DNA from: an uncultured Collinsella sp.
Lineage (GTDB): Bacteria; Actinomycetota; Coriobacteriia; Coriobacteriales; Coriobacteriaceae
DNA length: 10,755 nucleotides
NCBI GenBank assembly: GCA_900542965.1
Contig: UQPY01000068.1
Coordinates: 1-10,755 of the forward strand
Direction of reading: 5' to 3'
Part shown: piece by piece, positions 1 to 4,757 of the stretch
Layout: every line of letters starts with the position of its first letter
Position numbering within the stretch: position 1 is the first letter of the stretch
Translations under genes and position numbers: made by a program
Notes under the pieces: generated by a model
What the model saw: the letters and a program-made list of their open reading frames with translations, nothing else
What the model was told of the DNA's origin: nothing
Database searches by the model: none

Positions 1-10
1 ACGCGCATAA

Positions 11-49
11 AGAAAGCCTCCCATTTCTCATGTCCAAGAAATGGGAGGC
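11..49 (-). terminator. leftward-facing intrinsic terminator hairpin
   Basis: GCCTCCCATTTCT (16-28) pairs perfectly with AGAAATGGGAGGC (37-49), giving a 13-bp stem with an 8-nt loop. On the minus strand the stem is followed by TTTCTTTA, a usable U-rich tract. On the plus strand it is followed by AGTTCATTGC, which is poor. The orientation therefore fits a transcript running leftward out of the 50-519 region, though weak termination of a plus-strand gene lying left of the window cannot be excluded. No minus-strand gene is visible that it could serve. Confidence 0.6.
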
Positions 50-64
50 AGTTCATTGCAAGTA

Positions 65-96
65 ACCGGTGAACGGTCGAAAACTACCGTTCACCG
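65..96. repeat. inverted repeat with motif shared at 283-300
   Basis: CGGTGAACGGT (67-77) and ACCGTTCACCG (86-96) form a perfect 11-bp inverted repeat with an 8-base loop. The left part, positions 65-82, matches positions 283-300 at 17 of 18 bases. It could be a protein-binding dyad or an RNA hairpin; no U-tract follows on either side. Confidence 0.6.
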
Positions 97-107
97 ATAA
101 TCTCAAA

Positions 108-141
108 ACTGGTTCTAACTGGTATTAAATCAAAAAGACCA
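108..141. promoter_or_regulatory. cluster of ACTGGT/ACCA half-sites
   Basis: ACTGGT occurs at 108-113 and again at 118-123, exactly one helical turn apart, and an opposing ACCA lies at 138-141. The same half-site builds the operators at 389-404 and 4682-4697. Here the two ACTGGT elements are direct rather than inverted, so this may be a weak auxiliary site, for example for looping, or chance. Confidence 0.3.
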
Positions 142-280
142 ATTCACATATCTTCACAATGACCTGCAATTTTTCTACACGCTATTTTTAGCCGCCCTGC
201 GTTGTTTAGGGACAGGAAAAGTTCCGATTTTTTGCCAAAGCGTTTCGGAACGGTTTCAAAACCGCAGGTAGAAGTGTTAA

Positions 281-300
281 CGACCGGTAAACGGTCGAAA
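281..300. repeat. second copy of the CCGGT-AACGGTCGAAA motif
   Basis: Positions 283-300 repeat 65-82 with a single difference. This copy lies in its own perfect dyad, CGACCG (281-286) and CGGTCG (292-297), separated by 5 bases. The following bases (303-313) loosely resemble the right arm of the first copy. A duplicated operator for an unidentified regulator is the simplest reading, but that is inference. Confidence 0.5.
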
Positions 301-364
301 TATCACCGTGAGCGGCGCAAAAACGTTTTACCGTATGAATCAACGAAAGCGACCTCTTCTGGGG

Positions 365-373
365 TGATATAGT
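365..373 (+). promoter_or_regulatory. extended -10 promoter for the PTS operon
   Basis: TGATATAGT reads as an extended -10 element: TG, one base, then TATAGT (5 of 6 to TATAAT). No good -35 hexamer lies 16-18 bases upstream, as is usual for extended -10 promoters. Transcription would start near 380, leaving a leader of about 140 nt. The operator at 389-404 would sit just downstream of the start, a placement that suits repression by blocking polymerase. Confidence 0.5.
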
Positions 374-388
374 GACAACAACACATCA

Positions 389-419
389 CGTGGTTACTAC
401 CAGTTTAGAAACCACTGGT
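389..419. promoter_or_regulatory. GntR-family operator upstream of the PTS operon
   Basis: TGGTTACTACCAG (391-403) is identical to 4684-4696 in front of agaS. It has the form TGGT-4-ACCA, which resembles the 16-bp sites (ACTGGTCTAGACCACT type) bound by DasR/NagR/YvoA regulators of the GntR/HutC family. A further half-site, ACTGGT, lies at 414-419 in opposite orientation to the ACCAGT at 399-404. The HutC-type regulator encoded at 3912-4643 is the obvious candidate to bind here. Confidence 0.65.
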
Positions 420-449
420 CTTCAAAGAACGCTTTCTAAGAAGCTTTAA

Positions 450-512
450 GGGCGAGCGCCCGCTGGCTTCCGAAAATCATCGGACTCAGATTGTACACAC
501 CTTCGGAAGGGA
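450..512 (+). promoter_or_regulatory. leader hairpins, one masking the EIIA ribosome binding site
   Basis: A small hairpin GGGC-gagc-GCCC lies at 450-461. CTTCCGAA (467-474) is then perfectly complementary to TTCGGAAG (502-509), with a 27-nt loop. The right arm contains the GGAAG that serves as Shine-Dalgarno for the ATG at 520, so the folded form would hide the ribosome binding site. Whether this is regulatory is unknown; no known riboswitch or antiterminator class was recognised. Confidence 0.35.
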
Positions 513-519
513 AATTTGA

Positions 520-963
520 ATGGTTGGCTTTATTCTTACCGGTCATGGACAGTTCGCACCCGGCCTAGCTAGCGCTATCGCTATGGTTGCCGGCGACCAG
601 CCCGCTTTTACCGTCGTTCCTTTTGAGGGCGACCAGGCTGCTTCCTACGGTGAGGATCTCCGCGCCGCTATTACCGCCATGCGCGAGGAGTGCGATGGCG
701 TGCTCGTCTTTACCGACCTGCTTGGCGGCACCCCGTTCAACCAGTCGATGATGATTGCCCAGGATGTCGACAACGTCGAGGTTCTGACTGGCACCAACCT
801 TCCCATGGTTATTGAGCTTCTGTTCCTCCGCGGTAACGCCACGCTCGCCGAGCTTGGCGAGCAGGCCGTGACCGTTGGCCAGACGGGCGTCACCGCCCAG
901 ACGGTCGCATCCGTTGCCGGCTCCGAGGAAGAGGATATCTTCGGCGACGAGGACGGCATCTAA
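520..963 (+). CDS. agaF: PTS EIIA component, mannose/fructose/GalNAc family
   Basis: This is the cytoplasmic EIIA phosphocarrier of a mannose-family PTS; it would take phosphate from HPr and pass it to the EIIB encoded at 1281. The 147-residue length is normal for a free-standing EIIA-Man domain. The N-terminus carries the family signature GHGQFAPGL, with His9 as the expected phosphorylation site, and TDLLGGTPFN (residues 65-74) holds the conserved Asp66 of the active site. The last dozen residues are a strongly acidic tail. The start is supported by GGAAGG at 505-510. The stop overlaps the next start as TAATG, implying translational coupling. The aga assignment, rather than mannose or another sugar, rests on the neighbouring agaS and deacetylase genes; the EIIA sequence alone does not fix the substrate. 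Confidence 0.88.
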   Translation: MVGFILTGHGQFAPGLASAIAMVAGDQPAFTVVPFEGDQAASYGEDLRAAITAMREECDGVLVFTDLLGGTPFNQSMMIAQDVDNVEVLTGTNLPMVIELLFLRGNATLAELGEQAVTVGQTGVTAQTVASVAGSEEEDIFGDEDGI

Positions 964-1244
964 TGGCCGATTTCGGAGCCAACGTCCTGAGCTCCTCGGT
1001 CGCCCTTTTAGGCCTGCTTGTCATCATGGGCTTGATTTACACCATCTGGTCGCAAATCAACATGAAGAAGAAGCAGAAGTACTTCAAGGAGCTGCACACC
1101 GAGCTCAAGCCGGGTCAAGAGGTTCTTTTCGCCGGCGGTATCTACGGAACCGTCAAAGGCATCGAAGGCGAGAAGGTCCAGATCAAAGTCCGATCCGGAG
1201 CCGTCGTAGATGTTTCGCGTTACGCGATTCAGGAGATCAAGTAA
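963..1244 (+). CDS. yajC: YajC-like small membrane protein in the PTS operon
   Basis: This 93-residue protein has a single N-terminal transmembrane segment (about residues 8-30), a short basic stretch (MKKKQKYF, about 34-41), and then a small hydrophilic domain with GQEVLFAGGIYGTVKGIEG, typical of YajC. Canonical YajC associates with SecDF-YidC and the Sec translocon, but yajC-like genes also occur inside mannose-family PTS operons, for example the pneumococcal glycosaminoglycan disaccharide operon, where their role is unclear. The start codon overlaps the EIIA stop (TAATG), and GAGGA at about 949-953 provides a modest ribosome binding site. Because the gene is locked into the operon it may help insert or stabilise EIIC/EIID; that is inference. 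Whether this is the cell's only YajC cannot be seen. Confidence 0.8.
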   Translation: MADFGANVLSSSVALLGLLVIMGLIYTIWSQINMKKKQKYFKELHTELKPGQEVLFAGGIYGTVKGIEGEKVQIKVRSGAVVDVSRYAIQEIK

Positions 1245-1280
1245 CTGTCGTCAGCAAATAACGAAAGGAAGCTGATCAAC

Positions 1281-1763
1281 ATGGCAGAACCCAACATTCT
1301 TCTTACCCGCATCGATAACCGACTGGTTCATGGTCAGGTTGCCACCCAGTGGAACTCCACCCTGGGCTCCAACCTCATCCTCGTCGCCAACGACGACGTG
1401 GCGTCCAACACCATGCGCCAGAACCTCATGAAGATGGCCGCTCCCGCCGGCGTCGCTACGCGTTTCTTCTCTCTGCAGAAGACCATCGACGTCATTGGCA
1501 AGGCGAGCCCGCGCCAGAAGATCTTCATCGTGGCCGAAACACCGGAAGACGTGCTTACGCTCGTCAAGGGCGGTGTGCCTATAAAGAAGGTAAACATCGG
1601 CAACATGCACATGTCGGAAGGAAAGCGCCAAGTCGCCACCTCCGTCGCAGTTAACGACGAGGATGTCGCTGCGTTTAAAGAGCTGCAGGAATTGGGGGTG
1701 GAGTTGGAGATCAGGCGCGTTCCGAGCACGCCTGTTGAGGACACGAGCAAGCTCTTCTCGTAA
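1281..1763 (+). CDS. agaB: PTS EIIB component, mannose/fructose/GalNAc family
   Basis: This is the cytoplasmic EIIB phosphotransfer subunit that receives phosphate from EIIA and passes it to the sugar bound by EIIC/EIID. The protein has 160 residues, the usual size. The family signature RIDNRLVHGQV spans residues 10-20, with His17 as the expected phosphorylated residue. A further conserved segment, NIGNMHMSEGKRQ, follows near residues 106-118. The ATG at 1281 is preceded by AAAGGAAG. It follows the yajC-like gene by 36 bases and precedes EIIC by 90 bases that contain inverted repeats. The name agaV could be used equally well; sugar specificity is inferred from the locus. Confidence 0.88.
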   Translation: MAEPNILLTRIDNRLVHGQVATQWNSTLGSNLILVANDDVASNTMRQNLMKMAAPAGVATRFFSLQKTIDVIGKASPRQKIFIVAETPEDVLTLVKGGVPIKKVNIGNMHMSEGKRQVATSVAVNDEDVAAFKELQELGVELEIRRVPSTPVEDTSKLFS

Positions 1764-1780
1764 TCCTCGTGATCCACGTT

Positions 1781-1830
1781 GTCAGGAGTGAAACCCTGAC
1801 GTTCTGTACGTGAAATCCAAAGTGCGTACA
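1781..1830 (+). promoter_or_regulatory. inverted repeats between EIIB and EIIC genes
   Basis: The 90-base gap between EIIB and EIIC, the longest inside this operon, contains GTCAGG (1781-1786) with CCTGAC (1795-1800), and TGTACG (1805-1810) with CGTACA (1825-1830). Neither is followed by a T-tract, so these are not terminators. They may be RNA stability or processing hairpins that adjust the ratio of soluble to membrane subunits; this is inference. Confidence 0.3.
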
Positions 1831-1853
1831 TACATTTTGAAAGGAGGAGCAAG

Positions 1854-2654
1854 ATGGAATACTCGATCATCCAGATCGCTCTGGTCTTCGTTGTCACGTT
1901 CATCGCGGCAATCGACCAGTTTGACTTCCTCGAGTCTCTCTATCAGCCCATCGTCACCGGCGCCGTCATCGGTCTTATCCTTGGCGACCTCAACACCGGT
2001 CTTCTCGTGGGTGGTACCTATCAGCTCATGACGATCGGCAACATGCCGATCGGAGGCGCTCAGCCGCCTAACGCCGTCATCGGCGGCATCATGGCAGCCA
2101 TTCTCGCTATCGCCACGGGCCTCGAGCCCAACGCGGCAGTCGGCCTCGCCATTCCGTTCGCTCTGCTTGGCCAGCTTGGCGTTACCCTGGTCTTCACGCT
2201 TATGTCCCCGCTTATGTCCACGGCCGATAACATGGCTCACAACGCGGACACCAAGGGCATCGAGCGCCTGAACTACTTCGCCATGGCTCTGCTCGGCCTG
2301 ATCTTCGCTGTCGTCGTCACCCTGTTCTTCATCGCTGGCGCTACCATCGGTCAGACCATCGCTTCTGCCATCCCGACGTGGCTGCAGACCGGTCTGTCCG
2401 CTGCAGGCGGCATGATGCGCTTCGTCGGCTTCGCCGTCCTGCTCAAGGTTATGATGAACCGCGATATGTGGGGCTTCTTCCTCATGGGCTTCGGCCTCGC
2501 GCTCATCACCGTTGCCAACGATTCGCTGGCAACCCCTGCTCTGCTCATCCTCGCTCTCATCGGCTTCGGCATCGCTTTCTGGGACTTCCAGCAGCAGACC
2601 GAGCTGAAGGGTGCAGCTGTTTCTGACGGAGGTGACTTCGAAGATGGCATCTAA
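1854..2654 (+). CDS. agaC: PTS EIIC component, mannose/fructose/GalNAc family
   Basis: This is the polytopic membrane subunit that, with EIID, forms the sugar channel. The 266-residue protein is almost wholly hydrophobic with several membrane segments. It has the family block TGAVIGLILGDLNTGLLVGG (about 35-54) followed by TYQLMTIGNMPIGGAQPPNA, a well-conserved substrate-region stretch of EIIC-Man/Aga proteins. The C-terminus is acidic (GGDFEDGI). A strong AAAGGAGGAG at about 1840-1849 precedes the ATG. The 3' end overlaps the EIID gene by 11 bases, so the two membrane subunits are likely translationally coupled. agaW is an alternative name. Confidence 0.88.
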   Translation: MEYSIIQIALVFVVTFIAAIDQFDFLESLYQPIVTGAVIGLILGDLNTGLLVGGTYQLMTIGNMPIGGAQPPNAVIGGIMAAILAIATGLEPNAAVGLAIPFALLGQLGVTLVFTLMSPLMSTADNMAHNADTKGIERLNYFAMALLGLIFAVVVTLFFIAGATIGQTIASAIPTWLQTGLSAAGGMMRFVGFAVLLKVMMNRDMWGFFLMGFGLALITVANDSLATPALLILALIGFGIAFWDFQQQTELKGAAVSDGGDFEDGI

Positions 2655-3726
2655 TGAGTATGTGATCCCGGAGCACTACGAGGATCTCACTCCTGCTCCG
2701 CAGCTCGACCAGAAGACCCTCAACAAGATGGCTTGGCGCTCCTGCTTCCTGCAGGCCTCGTTCAACTACGAGCGTATGCAGGCCGCTGGCTGGCTCTACT
2801 CCATCATCCCCGGTCTGGAGAAGATCCACACCAACAAGAACGACCTCGCGGCTTCCATGAGCCACAACCTGGAGTTCTTCAACACCCACCCGTTCCTCGT
2901 CACCTTTGTTATGGGCATCGTGCTTTCGCTCGAGCAGAACAAGGTTGACATCCCCACGATCCGCGCCGTCCGCGTCGCCGCAATGGGCCCGCTCGGTGGT
3001 ATCGGTGACGCCCTGTTCTGGCTGACGCTCGTGCCTATCACGGCCGGCATCACCTCCAACATGGCCATCAACGGCAACGCCGCTGCGCCGATCATCTTCC
3101 TGGTGATCTTCAACGCCGTCCAGTTCGCTCTGCGCTTCTGGCTCATGAACTGGTCCTACAAGCTTGGCACCAGCGCTATTGACGCTCTGACCGCCAACAT
3201 GCAGGCCTTCACGCGTGCCGCTTCCATCATGGGCGTCTTCGTCGTCGGTTGCCTGGTCGTCACCATGGGTGGCACCCAGATCAACCTCCAGATCCCCAAC
3301 GGCACCACCCGTGGCCTTGCCCCTACTACCGTGATCGTCTCCGAGAAGGAGGCCGAGAACTTCACCGGTATGGAGGGCATCGATACCGAGACCGCTGAGG
3401 CCGGTACCATCGCCATGACCGATGAGGACGGCAACGCCCTCACCGCCACCGATGCCGACGGCAACGAGGTCAAGTGCGGCGTCGCCGATCTGGGCAACGG
3501 CATGGAGTCCGTGACCTACGCTACCGTTACCGAGGATCCGGTCAACTTCTCTGTTGCCGACACCCTCAACACCATCGTCCCGAAGCTCGTCCCGCTTATG
3601 CTTACGCTGCTGCTTTACTACATGTTCGCTAAGCACAGCTGGACCCCGACCAAGGGCATTCTCCTGCTCTTCGTCCTTGGCATCCTGGGCGCTGGCCCGC
3701 TTGGTCTCTGGCCGAGCATCTGGTAA
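2644..3726 (+). CDS. agaD: PTS EIID component with a long acidic insert
   Basis: This is the second membrane subunit of the mannose-family PTS. The ATG at 2644 was chosen because a perfect GGAGGTGA lies at 2628-2635; the frame is open a further 11 codons upstream without support. EIID features are clear: LTKM-like start of the domain (LNKMAWRSCFLQASFNYERM, about 26-45), NTHPF (80-84), AAMGPLGGIGDALFW (112-126), and C-terminal IVPKLVPLMLTLLLYY followed by a last hydrophobic segment. The product has 360 residues, against roughly 265-285 for E. coli AgaD or ManZ. The excess lies between about residues 219 and 300, an acidic, Gly/Thr-rich stretch containing two related DEDGN/DADGN units. This is where some EIID proteins carry the so-called gamma region exposed outside the cell. 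Confidence 0.87.
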   Translation: MASNEYVIPEHYEDLTPAPQLDQKTLNKMAWRSCFLQASFNYERMQAAGWLYSIIPGLEKIHTNKNDLAASMSHNLEFFNTHPFLVTFVMGIVLSLEQNKVDIPTIRAVRVAAMGPLGGIGDALFWLTLVPITAGITSNMAINGNAAAPIIFLVIFNAVQFALRFWLMNWSYKLGTSAIDALTANMQAFTRAASIMGVFVVGCLVVTMGGTQINLQIPNGTTRGLAPTTVIVSEKEAENFTGMEGIDTETAEAGTIAMTDEDGNALTATDADGNEVKCGVADLGNGMESVTYATVTEDPVNFSVADTLNTIVPKLVPLMLTLLLYYMFAKHSWTPTKGILLLFVLGILGAGPLGLWPSIW

Positions 3727-3733
3727 GGCTCTA

Positions 3734-3780
3734 GCTTGAGGGGTGTGTCCCTACGCGGCTCACACCCCGACCCCTTAAGC
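3734..3780 (+). other. alternative hairpins after the PTS operon
   Basis: GGGGTGTG (3740-3747) pairs perfectly with CACACCCC (3761-3768). Overlapping it, GCTTGAGGGGT (3734-3744) pairs with ACCCCTTAAGC (3770-3780) with one G-U pair. The two folds compete. No T-tract follows, so they probably act as a 3' stability or processing element ahead of the true terminator. Confidence 0.4.
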
Positions 3781-3792
3781 CATGTGTATGTT

Positions 3793-3832
3793 AAAAGCCG
3801 CGTGCTCGAAAGAGCGCGCGGCTTTTGTTTTC
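3793..3832 (+). terminator. intrinsic terminator of the PTS operon
   Basis: GCCGCGTGCTC (3797-3807), loop GAAA, and GAGCGCGCGGC (3812-3822) form an 11-bp stem with one G-U pair. It is flanked by AAAA and followed by TTTTGTTTTC. The GNRA-type tetraloop and T-tract make this a confident rho-independent terminator, separating the PTS operon from the regulator gene. Confidence 0.9.
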
Positions 3833-3885
3833 TTGATGATTCGGGTGTGGCAGACAGATAATGCTAAACACCCTAGGTAGTTAGC
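3833..3885 (+). promoter_or_regulatory. promoter of the GntR regulator gene
   Basis: TTGATG (3833-3838) and GATAAT (3857-3862) are separated by 18 bases, giving a plausible sigma-70 type promoter directly after the terminator. An inverted repeat GCTAA (3863-3867) / TTAGC (3881-3885) around CCTAGG lies at the expected start site and could be an autoregulatory operator. It does not resemble the TGGT-4-ACCA sites. Confidence 0.45.
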
Positions 3886-3911
3886 CGAATTCGAGCAAAA
3901 GGGAGGATAGG

Positions 3912-4643
3912 ATGGCGATCGGAGCGCGTAAGCAACCGCTGTACGATCAGCTGGTCGATATTCTGACCGAAAAGATTGACCATGAATATCGCGCCGGTGA
4001 CATGATTCCTTCCGAGCGCGAACTTTCGGAGCGCTATGGTCTCTCGCGCACCACGGTGCGCCTGGCTTTGCAGGAACTGGAGCGTTTAGGACTGGTGGTT
4101 CGGCAGCACGGTCGCGGTACCTTTGTGACCGACCGTTCGGCAAAAGCAACCAATCTTATGCAGTCCTACAGCTTTACCGAGCAGATGCGCGCGATGGGTC
4201 GCGACCCCGAGACCACGATTCTCGAGTTTTGCGAGATGGAGGCCGATAAAAATCTGGCCGAGCATATGGGATTGCGTATCGGTGATCGCATTTTTAAGCT
4301 TAAGCGCCTTCGTTCTGCCGACAACATGCCCATGATGGTCGAACGCAGCTATCTACCAGTTCGTCAATTTCTGTCCCTAAAGCGACCGCTGCTGGAGCGT
4401 AAGCCGCTTTACGATGTGATTGAGCAAGACTTTCAGCAAAAGATACGCGTGGCCGAAGAGGAGTTCTATGCGAGCATAGCCCGTCCCACCGACGCCCACC
4501 TTTTGGGAATTGTCGAGGGCTCGCCTGTGCTCGATTTGGTCAGGACTACGTATAACGAGTCAAACGAGGTTGTGGAGTACACACTCTCGGTTGCTCGTGC
4601 CGATCAGTTTAAATACAAGGTTTACCACCAGCGTAGCGATTAG
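3912..4643 (+). CDS. agaR: GntR/HutC-family transcriptional regulator (UTRA domain)
   Basis: The 243-residue protein has an N-terminal GntR winged helix (about residues 8-74). It includes the helix-turn-helix SERELSERYGLSRTTVR (34-50) and the wing HGRGTFV (67-73). A C-terminal UTRA effector domain of the HutC subfamily follows (about 95-235), with the typical MVERSYLP and LDLVRTTYNESNEVVEYT segments. UTRA regulators of amino-sugar loci (NagR, DasR, AgaR2) respond to amino-sugar phosphates and usually repress; GalN-6-P or GalNAc-6-P would be the natural ligand here, by inference. The start is supported by AAAAGGGAGGA. Codon use is less biased to C/G-ending codons than in the enzyme genes, in keeping with low expression. 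The shared sites at 391-403 and 4684-4696 are its probable targets. Confidence 0.87.
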   Translation: MAIGARKQPLYDQLVDILTEKIDHEYRAGDMIPSERELSERYGLSRTTVRLALQELERLGLVVRQHGRGTFVTDRSAKATNLMQSYSFTEQMRAMGRDPETTILEFCEMEADKNLAEHMGLRIGDRIFKLKRLRSADNMPMMVERSYLPVRQFLSLKRPLLERKPLYDVIEQDFQQKIRVAEEEFYASIARPTDAHLLGIVEGSPVLDLVRTTYNESNEVVEYTLSVARADQFKYKVYHQRSD

Positions 4644-4681
4644 TGTCCGCATCGTTTCCATATGATGATTCTTTGCATTTA

Positions 4682-4718
4682 ACTGGTTACTACCAGATAA
4701 CCAACCGAAGTGTATAAT
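4682..4718 (+). promoter_or_regulatory. agaS promoter overlapped by a GntR operator
   Basis: A perfect TATAAT lies at 4713-4718. No -35 consensus is found; instead the place where it should be (about 4690-4695) is occupied by the operator ACTGGTTACTACCAGA (4682-4697), whose 13-base core is identical to that before the PTS operon. A repressor bound here would cover the -35 region. The UTR to the ATG at 4758 is short, about 33 nt. Confidence 0.7.
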
Positions 4719-4757
4719 TGCACGTCAGAGGATTACTTCTAGAGAGAGGTATTAAAA

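Larger units (their letters stand above)
1..519. other. gene-free region upstream of the PTS operon
   Basis: I find no convincing coding sequence on either strand here. The only open frames are very short and lack a ribosome binding site. The stretch is more AT-rich than the genes and is dense in signals: a terminator-like hairpin at 16-49, a near-repeated CCGGT-AACGGTCGAAA motif at 65-82 and 283-300, half-sites of the form ACTGGT/ACCA at 108-141, a palindrome CGGTTTcaAAACCG at 251-264, an extended -10 element at 365-373, an operator at 389-404 and an SD-masking hairpin at 467-509. Its length suggests a complex control region or an unrecognised small RNA. Confidence 0.7.

Noticed and set aside
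215..232. GGAA-aag-TTCC followed by a T-run as a plus-strand terminator
   Set aside because: A 4-bp AT-containing stem is too weak to terminate.
231..252. Catabolite-control (cre) site at AAAGCGTTTC
   Set aside because: Only the inner AANCGNTT core fits; the outer TG and CA positions of the cre consensus are missing.
335..367. Ten-codon plus-strand reading MNQRKRPLLG as a leader peptide
   Set aside because: No ribosome binding site, and it lies upstream of the predicted transcription start.
300..383. Short minus-strand reading of about 27 codons beginning MCCCHY
   Set aside because: No ribosome binding site and no support; the Cys run arises from ACA repeats on the plus strand.
2557..3636. 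Long open frame of 359 codons on the minus strand opposite EIIC/EIID
   Set aside because: It is a mirror of high-GC coding sequence; its product is rich in Asp, Gly, His and Val with no recognisable motif, while the plus strand encodes clear EIIC and EIID.
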